From: Rhodanobacteraceae bacterium
Lineage (GTDB): Bacteria > Pseudomonadota > Gammaproteobacteria > Xanthomonadales > Rhodanobacteraceae
DNA length: 64,000 nt
NCBI GenBank assembly: GCA_016790075.1
Contig: JAEUPP010000070.1
Location: 62,001 to 126,000 of the forward strand
Reading direction: 5' to 3'
Shown: positions 17,100-28,035 of the stretch, one piece after another
Position numbering within the stretch: the first letter of the stretch is position 1
Layout: each line of letters begins with the position of its first letter
The notes under the pieces: generated by a model
Databases searched by the model: none
Told to the model about the DNA's origin: nothing
What the model saw: only the letters and a program-made list of their open reading frames with translations
Translations under genes and position numbers: made by a program

Positions 17100-18106
17100 G
17101 CGGCGGAGTCCTCGCGGCGCAGGCGCAAGTCCAGGTTGCTGGTCAGACGTGTGAGCAAGGCGGCGAAGTCGGCGAGCTCGGGATACTGCGCGCAGACTTC
17201 GAGCACGTAGGCCAGCACTAATGGCAGATCACCCAGGTAATGCGGCTTGTCGTCTCGGTAGCACAGACGACAGAACAGGCCTAGCACCTTGATATGGCGC
17301 TGCAGCCCGGTGAAATCGAACCAGCGCCGGAATTGTGCGGCGTCAGCGCTCAGGCGGCCGGCAGCGACTAGGCGCAGGCGGTAGGCTTCCGCCCAGGCGT
17401 AGACGCGCTCAGCAGGCCAGCGGATATAGCAATCGCGCAGCAGCGATGCCAGATCGTAGGTCAAGGGGCCATACAGCGCGCCCTGGAAGTCAATGATACC
17501 GGGCAGCGGTGGGGTGATCATCAGGTTGCGGCTGTGGAAGTCGCGATGCACGAAGCCGTAGGGCTGTGCCTGTACCTGTGTGAGTATGCGGCGGAATGCG
17601 AGTTCAAGCGTGTCCCAGTCGCCGCAGGACAGGCGGCAGCCCAGATGACGTTGCAGCAGCCACTCGGGCAAATAGTCGAGTTCCATTTGCAGGCGCGCAG
17701 CGTCGTAAGGCTCCAGCGCCAGGCCGTCGAGCTGCGTTTGCAGTACGAACAAGGCGTCAAGTGCTGCGCCGTACAGCGCATCGGCTGTGCTGTCGTTGAG
17801 CTCGGGCAGATACAGGCGTGTGCCAAAGTCTTCGATCAGCAGCAAGCCTTGTGCGGCGTCGGCGGCGTAGACAGCAGGTACGTGCAGGCCGGCGGCCGCG
17901 AGCTGCGCGCCTATCGTTAGCCAGGGCTCGACCGGTTCCTTGTCGGGTGGCGAGTCCATGACGACAGCGTTGCGGCCATTGTGCTGTACGCGCCAGTAGC
18001 GACGGAAGCTGGCGTCAGCCGAGGCGACGGCAAGCGTCTGCGGATCGATATCGCAGCGCCGAAGGAAGTCGTGCAGCGCAGCGCGGCGTTCGGGTTCGAC
18101 GGTCAT
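17096..18106 (-). CDS. amgK: Anomeric MurNAc/GlcNAc kinase
   Basis: 336 residues of the aminoglycoside-phosphotransferase kinase fold: ASADASFRRYWRV (nucleotide loop), LLIEDFGTRLYLPEL, the catalytic loop VHRDFHSRNLMI near residue 200 and the metal site GIIDFQGALYGPLTYDLASL. It phosphorylates MurNAc at C1 to feed MurU, so the pair gives fosfomycin-tolerant wall recycling. It is the first gene of the two-gene minus-strand operon. Confidence 0.92.
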   Translation of the reverse strand: MTVEPERRAALHDFLRRCDIDPQTLAVASADASFRRYWRVQHNGRNAVVMDSPPDKEPVEPWLTIGAQLAAAGLHVPAVYAADAAQGLLLIEDFGTRLYLPELNDSTADALYGAALDALFVLQTQLDGLALEPYDAARLQMELDYLPEWLLQRHLGCRLSCGDWDTLELAFRRILTQVQAQPYGFVHRDFHSRNLMITPPLPGIIDFQGALYGPLTYDLASLLRDCYIRWPAERVYAWAEAYRLRLVAAGRLSADAAQFRRWFDFTGLQRHIKVLGLFCRLCYRDDKPHYLGDLPLVLAYVLEVCAQYPELADFAALLTRLTSNLDLRLRREDSAA

Positions 18107-18186
18107 GAGGATACGGCGCGGTCTCTAGGTGGGCCGGAGTAGCTCGAGAGCAGCAGCGGGTGAAGCGCGGGAGGGGGTGGGCATCC

Positions 18187-20451
18187 CTAACGCACCGGGT
18201 TGGCGGCAATTGGTTGTGCCTCGCCGACGAACAGATCAATCGCAATGCGGTCGTTGCGTGCATAGACCAGCCAGCGCCCGTCCGGGCTGAAGTCCAATGC
18301 GGGGGCAAACGTGTTCGGCGCATCCGCCAGCAAGGTGGTAATACCGCCGCTGGCAAGATCAAGACTCTGCAGCATGCGCATACCGTTGCTGTCGCGTGCG
18401 ACGAAGGCCAGCCGTCCCGCATGTAACGCTGCATAGGTGTTATTGGGTTGCAGGCCGGTTTGGGCGTCGGGGCCGCCGAGTACGACACGGCATTCGCTCG
18501 CATCATGGGTGCAAACGCGCAGACCGGTTTCGTTGGCTATGTCCAGTACGAGATAGCGTTGGTCGCTGGTGAAGTGCTCGATATTGGCATCCAGCAGCAG
18601 TTTCGCGTCGCTGCCGTTGGCGGCGGCGCGCCACAGCTGTGCGCGCTCGTTGCGGTGGCGAATGAAGAAGATCCAGCGACCGTCGCCACTGTACTGCGCA
18701 TAACGCGCGTCCTCGCCCAGGCTGTCCAGCGCGACAGCTTGACGGGTGTCGAGGTCGTAGCGGTAGATCACGCTGCGCTCGTCGCTGCAGGCGTAGGGCA
18801 GGCATTCGGTGCCGCCGCCACGGTTCAGCATGGCGGTAACAAGCAGGTGTTTGCTGTCGCGGTGCCAGCTCGGCCTTAGCCAGCGCTGACGCGGATCCAG
18901 CGCCAGGCGCTCTACCTTGCTGCCGTCGGGATGGGAGAGATAAAGCGCCTCGAGTCCGTCACGGTTCGAACCGAACGCAAGCCAACGGCCGTCGGGAGAA
19001 TGCGTGGGTTGGTTGTTGTAGCGCTGCGATTGTGTGATTGGTTGCGGCGGCGTCTGTGGCTGCTGCAGATCGGCGCGCCAGAGATTGGCCTGGTAGTCGG
19101 CGACCTCATAAAGCAAGGCGCCGTCGTTTGCGACGTCGGGATAACGCGCGCCCCGCGCACCGAGGAATTCGAGCGCGCCAGTCGCCGCGTCAGTGCGGTA
19201 CAACGCGCGATAGCCGAACAGATCGCCAGCAAGCACGAGCGCGGTGTCGCCGGGAAGCCAGGCTGCGCCATAGATCAGTCCGTTGGCCTCGACCAGTACA
19301 CGGGCGCGTGCGGGACTGGCGACTGGCACTAGCCATAGCCGTTGCTGGCTGTGCTGCGCCCGCGTAAACACGAGCTGGCTGCCATCGGCAGAAAAGCGCG
19401 GATTCTGATCGATAGAGCTCTGGTTCTCCGGATCGGTCAGCGTGCGCGACTCGCCACTTGTTCGGTCGAGCAGCACGAGTCCGGTACGACCGCTATCCAG
19501 GGTGGCCGCGAATACCAGGCTGCGCCCATCGGGCGAAGCATCGATACGGCTGGTCGCCGGTGGTGCCGCGCATGGGCTGATCCGGCGCGAGGTCTTGTCG
19601 ATGAGTTTCTGTTCGCGCAGTTCGCAGGTGTTGGCCGTATACCGCACGAATACGATTGCGCTGTCGTCGTCAACGAATACCGGCGACATGTCCCAGGCTT
19701 CGCCGTCGCTGAGTTCCCGGCGTGACTGGCCGTCGCGCGAGGCAATCCAGATACGTGCGCGATCCTGTCTGGCGTCGGAGGCGGACCAGGCTATCCAGCG
19801 TCCATCACGGGAAAAACGCGCGCTCTGATCGTAGCCGGGTTCGGTCGCAAAGGGGCGCGCTCGATCAACTCGGCTGCGCAGATCGGCAGCGTGTTGCTTC
19901 GCATCCGGCGGTAGCGGCAGCGTCAGCGCGAGCAGCACGACCAGCACGACGCCTATCACAGCGATGAGGGCGCCCATGACCTGGGTACGCCGGCGTACCA
20001 GGGGGTCAGTCAGGGGCAGCCCGCTAGCATCGAGCGCCGTCGCAGCACGCGGCGCGGGTGGTGGCAAATCCGTGTCAGCCGATTCGGCGGGCGTGACGGC
20101 CAGTTCCGGCTGTGGTGCGGCAATCAGGCGATAGCCGAGTTTCGGCACGGTTTCGATATAGCGCGGCGTACGCGGATCGTCAGCTAGCAATTGGCGCAAC
20201 TCGGCAATCGTGCGCGACAGTGCTTCGTCGTTGACGTAACGGCCTTCCCAGACGTCGCCGAGCAACTGTTCGCGACGGACCACGGTTTCCGGTTCACGCG
20301 CCAGGCGCAGCAGCAATTGCATCTGGCGCGGTTGCAGGCGTACTCGCCGGGCTTCGGCCACGAGTTCGTGGTTGGCGGTATCGACCAGCCAGTCGCCCAG
20401 TCGGAATCGCGCCGGCAAGTGGCTGGCTGCGGTAGTAGTGCCGGAGCTCAT
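18187..20451 (-). CDS. CadC-like membrane transcriptional regulator with TolB-type propeller
   Basis: 754 residues from ATG 20451 (a TTG two codons upstream is less likely). Residues ~12-110 are an OmpR-type winged helix (RLGDWLVDTANHELV, RQMQLLLRLAREPETVVRRE, YIETVPKLGYRLIA). A membrane helix follows near residues 155-178 (VMGALIAVIGVVLVVLLALT). The remaining ~570 residues are repeated beta-propeller blades of WD40/TolB type (FSRDGRWIAWSASDA, SPDGRSLVFAATLD, FSADGSQLVFTRAQ, SPDGRWLAFGSNRD). This ToxR/CadC-like design lets a periplasmic sensor drive a cytoplasmic DNA-binding domain directly. It is divergent from the propeller protein gene next door, a possible target. Confidence 0.9.
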   Translation of the reverse strand: MSSGTTTAASHLPARFRLGDWLVDTANHELVAEARRVRLQPRQMQLLLRLAREPETVVRREQLLGDVWEGRYVNDEALSRTIAELRQLLADDPRTPRYIETVPKLGYRLIAAPQPELAVTPAESADTDLPPPAPRAATALDASGLPLTDPLVRRRTQVMGALIAVIGVVLVVLLALTLPLPPDAKQHAADLRSRVDRARPFATEPGYDQSARFSRDGRWIAWSASDARQDRARIWIASRDGQSRRELSDGEAWDMSPVFVDDDSAIVFVRYTANTCELREQKLIDKTSRRISPCAAPPATSRIDASPDGRSLVFAATLDSGRTGLVLLDRTSGESRTLTDPENQSSIDQNPRFSADGSQLVFTRAQHSQQRLWLVPVASPARARVLVEANGLIYGAAWLPGDTALVLAGDLFGYRALYRTDAATGALEFLGARGARYPDVANDGALLYEVADYQANLWRADLQQPQTPPQPITQSQRYNNQPTHSPDGRWLAFGSNRDGLEALYLSHPDGSKVERLALDPRQRWLRPSWHRDSKHLLVTAMLNRGGGTECLPYACSDERSVIYRYDLDTRQAVALDSLGEDARYAQYSGDGRWIFFIRHRNERAQLWRAAANGSDAKLLLDANIEHFTSDQRYLVLDIANETGLRVCTHDASECRVVLGGPDAQTGLQPNNTYAALHAGRLAFVARDSNGMRMLQSLDLASGGITTLLADAPNTFAPALDFSPDGRWLVYARNDRIAIDLFVGEAQPIAANPVR

Positions 20452-20572
20452 GTGCAAATTATTGATTTATAAGCACCGATAGTTAGCGCAGACCTTGCGA
20501 ACCTATTGCGCAGGACGCGTCTGAGGTAGCCGGCTGATGCTGCCGGCTCACGTCGCAGCCCGGAGTTTTTAT

Positions 20573-21949
20573 ATGAATCGCAAGCCGAGCAGATGGGCCG
20601 GTTGTTCAGTCCTGTTGTCACTTTGTTTCTCCCTCAATGCCGCGAATGCAGCGTCCTGCGAGGACGTCCGCATACTCGTCAGCGGCTATTTCAGCAATGT
20701 CCACGTCTATGATGCCTGCACGGGCGCGTATGTGCGCAATCTCGACGATGCCGGCCGTATACGCGGTGCGCAAGCGGTAAAGGTCGGCCCTGACGGCAAG
20801 CTCTGGGTCGTCAGCGAGGAAGCCAGCACGTTGCTGCGCTATGACGCGAACACGCTTGCTTTTGTCGATACCTTCGCGCGGGTCGAACCGGGCTGGGGCA
20901 TGACGGGCGTGGCATTCAGCGGCGACAGCGCCTATGTGTCGAGTTATGCCACCGGCGCACTGCGCAAGTTCACCGTGGCGACAGGTGCTGCGGAGAACCT
21001 GCCGACGGCCGGCACGCTGCTGCGCGGTCCCGACAACGGCATGATGGAAGCGCCCGACGGCAAGATCTATGTGCCGGGTTACGACAGCAACAACGTGGTC
21101 CAGTTTGACCCGCAGGCACGTTCGTACGCAAGCTTCATCGGCGTGCGCGACAACGGCTTGCGCGCCGCACGTGGCCTGCTGCTCAACGCCGCCGGCAACA
21201 AGCTCTATCTCACGGGCGAGCGCTCCAATCAGGTATTGCGCTACAACTTTCCTGGTGGCGGGCTGGACAAGGTCATCACCTCGACGATCAATACGCCGAC
21301 GGGCATGGCCTGGCATCCCGACGGTAGCCTGCTCGTGGCTGGTAGTGGCAGCAGCGGTTCTGGCGTGATCAAGATCGATGCGGAAACGGGGCAGGAGAAG
21401 TCGCTGTTTATTCCGACTGGATCCGGCGGCGTCTCGGGCATGACCTATATCGCCGTCATTCCAAAAGGTTCGGTCACGACCGAACCACCCAATGCCGCCA
21501 CCATAGGTTCTCAATACTGGCTGACCGCATTGGGCCGGCTTGACGGCACGCGAGTGGAGCTTGAAGCCAACACAGCACTCGGCACCGCTTTCGGCGCCGC
21601 TTTCAATCCGGCTGCGGTGCAAAAGCCACGCTGGGGCACGATACGGCTGAATTTTCTGAGCTGCACCGAAGCCGAGCTGACCTGGCAGTCCAGCGGCGAG
21701 AACAGCGCGCGCTTCGGCAACGGCGGCTACCGCATTGAACGCATGCTGATTACGCCGGCTACGGTCGACTGCCGTCGCACCGGTATCGCCGGGGCGCCGA
21801 ACTCGAATTGGGTGCAGGGTGCCTGGTATGGCGGCCCATCGCGGGACGGCGAGGGTTTCATGCTGGATACCGACGGCAACGGTCTCGTGTTTCTTACCTG
21901 GTTTACCTATCGCCCGGCGCAGTCCCAGGGCGGCAACCCCGCGACGTAG
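20573..21949 (+). CDS. Secreted NHL/Vgb-like beta-propeller protein with C-terminal paired modules
   Basis: 458 residues; ATG 20573 gives a signal peptide ending LNAANA|ASCED. Residues ~30-310 are repeated propeller strands (VRILVSGYFSNVHVYDACTG, AVKVGPDGKLWVVSEE, LLRYDANTLAFV, MAWHPDGSLLVAGSG). The C-terminal ~130 residues differ: a GSQYWLTALGRLDGTRVELE segment, a Cys pair, then GAWYGGPSRDGEGFMLDT and FLTWFTYRP. Such WY...GxGF...WFTY segments recur at the ends of secreted proteins in this group of bacteria as far as I recall; function unknown. A strong terminator follows. Confidence 0.82.
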   Translation: MNRKPSRWAGCSVLLSLCFSLNAANAASCEDVRILVSGYFSNVHVYDACTGAYVRNLDDAGRIRGAQAVKVGPDGKLWVVSEEASTLLRYDANTLAFVDTFARVEPGWGMTGVAFSGDSAYVSSYATGALRKFTVATGAAENLPTAGTLLRGPDNGMMEAPDGKIYVPGYDSNNVVQFDPQARSYASFIGVRDNGLRAARGLLLNAAGNKLYLTGERSNQVLRYNFPGGGLDKVITSTINTPTGMAWHPDGSLLVAGSGSSGSGVIKIDAETGQEKSLFIPTGSGGVSGMTYIAVIPKGSVTTEPPNAATIGSQYWLTALGRLDGTRVELEANTALGTAFGAAFNPAAVQKPRWGTIRLNFLSCTEAELTWQSSGENSARFGNGGYRIERMLITPATVDCRRTGIAGAPNSNWVQGAWYGGPSRDGEGFMLDTDGNGLVFLTWFTYRPAQSQGGNPAT

Positions 21950-21973
21950 GTCCGGAACGGGTTCCGGACCTTT

Positions 21974-22003
21974 GCGCCCGGCTTTGGCCGGGCGCTTTTT
22001 TTT
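21974..22003 (+). terminator. Strong Rho-independent terminator
   Basis: GCGCCCGGC-TTTG-GCCGGGCGC 9-bp stem followed by eight Ts. A second small hairpin (GTCCGGAAC / GTTCCGGAC) lies just upstream, directly after the stop codon. Confidence 0.95.
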
Positions 22004-22343
22004 GGGGGGGCGCCCAGCATGGGCGCACCCCTGCGACCTGGCTGCAGCGAGCGAAACGCAACGGCGCGAAGGTGGCCGAGCGTTGGGACTACGTGCGGAG
22101 CGAAGCTGGGGGACTAGTGAGAGGACCGAGTCCTCATGGCGGTTCAGGTCGGTTGGTGAGGGTGTAATTCGGTGCCCGTGCAGGTGCGTGTCCCCGCTGT
22201 TTCCACGCTCTTTGCTCTTCTCCGGCTCTTCGTCTCAAGCGCGTGCCCCGGCCTTGGTGCCGGATTCACAATCTCTGATCGTTCATTTGCCGGCGCTGGC
22301 CAAAAATCGTACCATTTCGGTCCACTTTAGCGGCCGGCTTCGA
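22004..22343. other. Intergenic region before the suf operon
   Basis: 340 bases with no credible gene. A possible promoter is TTGCCG (22287-22292), 17-base spacer, TACCAT (22310-22315). The 22300-22330 stretch is AT-richer than its surroundings and would be the natural place for autoregulation by the Rrf2 protein; no clear operator palindrome was found by eye. Confidence 0.45.
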
Positions 22344-22793
22344 ATGCTTCGCGTCAGCAAACTTACGGACTACGCGACCGTCGTCATGAGCGTTCTTGCC
22401 GAGGCCGGCAGCGATGTGCTCAGCGCACAGGTGCTGGCTGAACGGGCGCGGCTTGAGATTCCCACGGTCTCCAAGCTTCTCAAGCAGTTGGTGCACTCGG
22501 GGCTGGTTGAATCGTTTCGCGGGGTCAACGGCGGGTACCGCCTGGTGCGCGAGCCGGCGGCGATTTCCGTTGCAGAAATCGTGGTGGCGATCGAAGGTCC
22601 CATAGGCATGACCGAATGCAGCGTCACCAGCGGGCTCTGCGATCACGAGAACCACTGTGGCGTACGCGGCAACTGGCAGCGCATCAATCAAGCCATCGCC
22701 GAAGCACTGGCCAGCGTAACCCTGGCCGACATGATCAAACCGCCGGGCCCCAAGCGCCCCGTGCCTACACCCTTGCGCGTCGCCCTGCTATGA
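22344..22793 (+). CDS. sufR: Rrf2-family SUF system regulator
   Basis: 149 residues from ATG 22344. Rrf2 winged helix: [60 protein letters not shown]. Three Cys for an Fe-S cluster follow: [15 protein letters not shown]. This is the Xanthomonadales/Pseudomonas-type SUF regulator, expected to sense cluster status and repress the operon. Its stop overlaps the sufB ATG (ATGA), so it is co-translated with the genes it controls. Named sufR by role, not by homology to the cyanobacterial protein. Confidence 0.92.
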   Translation: MLRVSKLTDYATVVMSVLAEAGSDVLSAQVLAERARLEIPTVSKLLKQLVHSGLVESFRGVNGGYRLVREPAAISVAEIVVAIEGPIGMTECSVTSGLCDHENHCGVRGNWQRINQAIAEALASVTLADMIKPPGPKRPVPTPLRVALL

Positions 22794-24253
22794 ACGAATC
22801 AACTAGGCAGCCCATGGCCACCGAACACAACGACATCGAAACGGCACTGAACCGGCGCTACGAGGCCGGCTTCGTGACCGATATCGAAACCGAATACTTG
22901 CCCCCCGGGTTGTCCGAAGACGTTATTCGCGAGCTGTCGGCGAAAAAACACGAGCCGCAGTGGATGACGGACTGGCGTCTCAAGGCCTATCGCCACTGGC
23001 TGACCATGCCGGTGCCGGAATGGGCCAAACTCAAGATCGGTCCCATCGACTTCCAGGCCATCAGCTACTACGCAGCCCCCAAGGCGCGGCCAAAATCGCT
23101 GGCCGAGGTTGATCCCAAACTGCTTGAAACCTATGACAAGCTCGGCGTGCCGCTGCACGAACGCGCCAAGCTCGCTGGTGTTGCCGTCGACGCGGTATTC
23201 GACTCCGTTTCGGTAGGCACGACGTTCCGCAAGGAGCTGGCCGAAGCCGGCGTGATCTTCTGCTCTCTGTCGGAGGCGATCCAAGAACATCCCGAGCTGG
23301 TGCAGAAATACCTCAGTTCGGTAGTGCCCATAGGCGACAACTATTTTGCTGCGCTGAACTGCGCTGTTTTCTCGGACGGGTCGTTCGTCTTCATTCCCAA
23401 GGGGGTGCGCTGCCCGATGGAGCTCAGTACGTATTTCCGCATCAACGCGGTCAATACCGGGCAGTTCGAGCGCACGTTGATCATTGCCGAAGAAGGCAGC
23501 TATGTGAGCTATCTCGAAGGTTGCACAGCGCCGCAGCGGGATGAGAATCAGCTCCACGCGGCCGTGGTCGAACTGGTCGCACTCGACGACGCGCAGATCA
23601 AATATTCGACCGTGCAGAACTGGTATCCGGGTGATGAGAACGGAGTCGGCGGCATCTACAACTTTGTGACCAAGCGCGGCGATTGCCGCGGCGCCCGTTC
23701 CAAGATTTCCTGGACCCAGGTCGAAACCGGCTCGGCCATTACCTGGAAGTATCCCAGCTGCGTGCTGCGCGGAGACGATTCCACCGGCGAGTTCTATTCG
23801 GTCGCGCTCACGCATCACGCGCAGCAGGCCGATACCGGCACCAAGATGATCCATATCGGGCGCAACACCAAGTCCAAGATCATCAGCAAGGGCATCAGTG
23901 CAGGACGTGGCCAGAACAGCTATCGCGGCCTGGTAAAAGTGGAAAAGAGCGCTTCAGGTGCGCGCAACTACACGCAATGCGATTCGCTGCTGATCGGCAA
24001 GAAATGCGGTGCACACACCTTCCCCTATATCGAGGTCAAGCACCCCAGTGCCATCGTCGAGCACGAAGCCACGACGTCCAAGATTTCCGACGATCAGCTG
24101 TTCTACTGCCGCTCGCGCGGCCTCGGCGAGGAAGACGCCGTGTCCATGATCGTCGACGGCTTCTGCAAGCAGGTGTTCAAGGAACTGCCCATGGAGTTCG
24201 CCGTGGAGGCCAAGAAACTGCTCGAAGTCTCGCTCGAGGGCGCGGTGGGCTGA
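22790..24253 (+). CDS. sufB: Fe-S cluster scaffold complex subunit SufB
   Basis: 487 residues from the ATG that overlaps the sufR stop; a second ATG at 22814 ([20 protein letters not shown]) is equally plausible and gives 479. SufB signatures: [20 protein letters not shown], the beta-helix core ([20 protein letters not shown]), [19 protein letters not shown], and the C-terminal [20 protein letters not shown]. Forms the SufBC2D complex on which clusters are built. A small hairpin lies in the 50-base gap before sufC. Confidence 0.96.
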   Translation: MNESTRQPMATEHNDIETALNRRYEAGFVTDIETEYLPPGLSEDVIRELSAKKHEPQWMTDWRLKAYRHWLTMPVPEWAKLKIGPIDFQAISYYAAPKARPKSLAEVDPKLLETYDKLGVPLHERAKLAGVAVDAVFDSVSVGTTFRKELAEAGVIFCSLSEAIQEHPELVQKYLSSVVPIGDNYFAALNCAVFSDGSFVFIPKGVRCPMELSTYFRINAVNTGQFERTLIIAEEGSYVSYLEGCTAPQRDENQLHAAVVELVALDDAQIKYSTVQNWYPGDENGVGGIYNFVTKRGDCRGARSKISWTQVETGSAITWKYPSCVLRGDDSTGEFYSVALTHHAQQADTGTKMIHIGRNTKSKIISKGISAGRGQNSYRGLVKVEKSASGARNYTQCDSLLIGKKCGAHTFPYIEVKHPSAIVEHEATTSKISDDQLFYCRSRGLGEEDAVSMIVDGFCKQVFKELPMEFAVEAKKLLEVSLEGAVG

Positions 24254-24303
24254 ACCTAGTCGAATCATGGCCGCGCGATAGCGCGGCGCAGCGGAATCAC
24301 ATC

Positions 24304-25067
<764 letters not shown>

Positions 25068-25071
<4 letters not shown>

Positions 25072-26366
25072 GTGCGCCGCTGCTATTGCAGGAGCTTGAG
25101 CGCGGATTTGCTGCGCTATCGGGGAGGCAGCGGGATGCGGCGGGGCTCGGTGCTGCGCGGCGCGAACAGCTGGCGGCGGCGCTCGCCGACGGGTTACCCG
25201 GCGCGCGTGCGGAACGCTGGCGGCATACTTCGCTGCGTGCGCTCGAACGGCGTGCATTTTCGCCTCTCCCGGCTTCCGCCGATATTGATGCGGCTACGCT
25301 CGCGGCGATCCCGGGTCCGCGTATTGTGTTCGTCAACGGTGTGTTTGCTGCTGCCTTGTCGCAGCTTGACGGCATTGACGGTGTGGTGGCAATGCCGCTC
25401 TCGTCTGCGCTTGAAACGGGCACTGCGCGCGATGTGGATTTCCTCGCTCGCCGATTCGAGGCAGCGGACGAGACGTTCGCACGGCTCAACGCCGCGTTTG
25501 CGCTGGACGGATTGCTGCTGCAGGTCGGTGCCGGCGTACAGGTCGCGGAACCGCTTGCGCTCGTGATGCTGGGCGCAGCCGGCGATGCTGAACATGCAGT
25601 CCACTTGCGCCATTGCATCCAGCTCGGTGACGGCGCGCGCCTGACGCTTTGCGAATATCAGCTGGCGGCGACGCCGCAGGCGCATCTCGTCAACAGCCTG
25701 ATGCACTTGCATCTTCGCTCCGGCGCGCGGCTCGATCACGTGCGCGTGCAGGCTGAAGATGCGGGGGCCACCGTGCTCGCGCGCTCCGATGTCGTCCTCG
25801 GCAGCGCGGCGGACTATCGCCGCATAGACCTCGAAATCGGCGCGAACCTGTCGCGGCATGAGCTCAACGTTGCATTGCAGGGCAAGGCCGCTCGCCTGTC
25901 CGCCAGCGGTGTGCTGCTGGCCGATGGGCGCCGCCATGTCGACACTCGCCTGCAGATTGACCACATCGCACGTGATACCGCCTGCGAGCTCACCTGGCGT
26001 GGCCTGGCCGCTGATCGCGGGCGTGCCGTATTCCACGGGGGCATCGCGATCCGTGCTGGTGCAGACGGTACAGCGGCGCAGCTGTCGAACAAGAATCTGT
26101 TGCTGTCGGCGAATGCGGAAATCGACACCCAGCCCGTGCTGGAAATCCATGCGGACGAAGTCCAGGCCAGCCATGGCGCAACAGTCGGCCAGCTCGACGA
26201 GGCCGCGCTGTTCTATTTGCGCTCGCGCGGCGTGCCCGAGCAGGCCGCACGCACGCTGTTGACGCTGGCGTTCTGCCGCGTTGTGCTTGATGGCATCGGT
26301 AACGAAAGTCTGCGTGAGCGTACTGATGCCTTGCTCAGTGCCCGTCTGTTGCAGGTGGCGGCATGA
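25068..26366 (+). CDS. sufD: Fe-S scaffold complex subunit SufD
   Basis: 432 residues. Variable N-terminal helical part, then a SufB/D beta-helix core (LRSGARLDHVRVQAEDAGAT, GRRHVDTRLQIDHIARDTAC, AVFHGGIAIRAGADGT) and the family C-terminus ALFYLRSRGVPEQAARTLLT. Translation is coupled at both ends: ATGA with sufC and ATGA with sufS. Confidence 0.95.
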
Positions 26367-27589
26367 GTCCGGCGTTTGACCCCCTGCGCTATCGCGCGGA
26401 TTTTCCATTGCTGTCACGGCGCGTACACGACAAGCCGCTGATCTATTTCGACAACGCGAATACGGCGCAGAAACCACGCGCGGTCATCGCGGCCGTCGAA
26501 GAGTACTACCGCGATTACAACGCGAACGTTGCCCGGGCGGTGCACAGCCTCGGCGAGCAAGCCACGGCCGCGTATGAAGGCACGCGTGACAAGCTGGCCG
26601 CGTTCCTGAACGCCGGCGGCCGTGATCAGATCGTGTTTACCAGCGGCACCACGCAGGCGATCAACCTCGTGGCTTATAGCTTTGCATTGCCGCGGCTGCA
26701 GCCTGGCGATGAAATCCTGGTCACGCAGATGGAGCACCACGCCAATATCGTGCCCTGGCAGCTGGTCGCCGGTCGCAGCGGAGCCACGGTACGGGCCGCG
26801 CCCATCGACGATGACGGCGTGTTGTCGCTGGACCGCTTCGAGGCGCTGCTGAGCTCCAGGGTGAAACTCGCCGCCGTTGCACATGTATCCAATGTGATAG
26901 GCACGGCAAATCCGGTGGCGGCCATCGCGAAGCTTTGCCGTGCACGCGGGATTCCGCTGCTCGTCGACGGCTCGCAGGCCTGCCCGCATCAGCGTGTGGA
27001 TCTGCAGGCAATAGGCTGCGACTTCTATGCCATGACGGGCCATAAGTTGTTCGGCCCTACCGGTACCGGTGCGCTCTGGGCGCGACGCGAGCATTTGCAG
27101 GCCATGCCGCCGTTCTTCGGCGGCGGCGAGATGATCCGTACGGTCAGTTTCGACGGCACGGTGTTCGCCGACCCGCCGCATAAATTCGAGGCCGGCACGC
27201 CGAATATCGCGGGCTTTATCGGCCTCGGTGCGGCGATCGACTACGTCCAGGGCGTAGGTCTTGATCGTATCCAGGCCTATGAAACGGAGCTGCTCGCCTA
27301 CGCGACGGCGGCGCTGGACAGTGTGCCGGGACTACGTCTGTTCGGCCGCGCGCCGCACAAGGCAGCCGTGCTCTCGTTCCTGATCGAAGGGGTGCACGCC
27401 CATGACCTGGCGACCCTGGTCGATCACGAAGGCGTTGCCCTGCGCTCGGGCCATCACTGTGCCCATCCGCTGATGCAGCGTTTCGGCGTGCCGGCGACGG
27501 CGCGCGCATCGCTGGCGTTCTACAACACGCGGGACGAAGTCGATGCGTTCATCATTGCGCTCGACAAAGTGCGCCGGTTGCTGGCCTGA
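26363..27589 (+). CDS. sufS: Cysteine desulfurase SufS
   Basis: 408 residues, PLP-dependent aminotransferase class V. The Schiff-base Lys is in MTGHKLFGPTGTG near residue 230; the persulfide Cys is in RSGHHCAHPLMQRFG near residue 370. Also YFDNANTAQKPRAV and TQMEHHANIVPW. Group II desulfurase that supplies sulfur; its normal partner here would be the SufU-like protein encoded 2 bases downstream, since no sufE is present. Confidence 0.96.
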   Translation: MSPAFDPLRYRADFPLLSRRVHDKPLIYFDNANTAQKPRAVIAAVEEYYRDYNANVARAVHSLGEQATAAYEGTRDKLAAFLNAGGRDQIVFTSGTTQAINLVAYSFALPRLQPGDEILVTQMEHHANIVPWQLVAGRSGATVRAAPIDDDGVLSLDRFEALLSSRVKLAAVAHVSNVIGTANPVAAIAKLCRARGIPLLVDGSQACPHQRVDLQAIGCDFYAMTGHKLFGPTGTGALWARREHLQAMPPFFGGGEMIRTVSFDGTVFADPPHKFEAGTPNIAGFIGLGAAIDYVQGVGLDRIQAYETELLAYATAALDSVPGLRLFGRAPHKAAVLSFLIEGVHAHDLATLVDHEGVALRSGHHCAHPLMQRFGVPATARASLAFYNTRDEVDAFIIALDKVRRLLA

Positions 27590-27591
27590 CC

Positions 27592-28035
27592 ATGACTGCG
27601 CTTTACCGCGATATCGTGTTGGCTCATCACCGCTCGCCGCGGCGCTACGGTGAGCTGGCGCAGCCTTCGCACGCGAGCGAGGGCGTGAACGCGCTGTGTG
27701 GCGATTCCTTGCACATAGAGCTGTGCGTCGATGCCCAGGGCCGTATCCGCGAGTACGCCTTCCGTGGCGAATGCTGCGCCATCGCCACGGCGACGGCTTC
27801 GATGCTGGGCGAGGCGGTACAGGGGCTGTCGGCGGCCGAGGTTGCGCCGCTGCAGCAGGCGTTTGCGGCGCTGATTGCAGGGCAGCAGCCCGTGCTGGCG
27901 CTGGGGGAACTTGCGGCGCTGGCAGAACTCGCACGCTATCCTGCGCGGCGCAAATGCGCCTTGCTGCCCTGGGCGACATTGGCTGCGGCGCTTGGCGGCC
28001 AGGCGCAAACGACTACCGAAAAGGACACTGCATGA
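27592..28035 (+). CDS. sufU: SufU/NifU N-terminal-type Fe-S assembly protein
   Basis: 147 residues. Three conserved Cys contexts of the SufU/IscU family are present: NALCGDS, GECCAIATATASML and RKCALLPW. Starts [20 protein letters not shown], the family N-terminus. Acts as sulfur acceptor/scaffold beside SufS. ATGA overlap with the following GNAT gene. Confidence 0.92.
   Translation: MTALYRDIVLAHHRSPRRYGELAQPSHASEGVNALCGDSLHIELCVDAQGRIREYAFRGECCAIATATASMLGEAVQGLSAAEVAPLQQAFAALIAGQQPVLALGELAALAELARYPARRKCALLPWATLAAALGGQAQTTTEKDTA

Noticed and set aside
21819-22343. Upstream extension of the sufR reading frame into the propeller gene
   Set aside because: It crosses a strong terminator and gives low-complexity sequence; the Rrf2 family start is ATG 22344.
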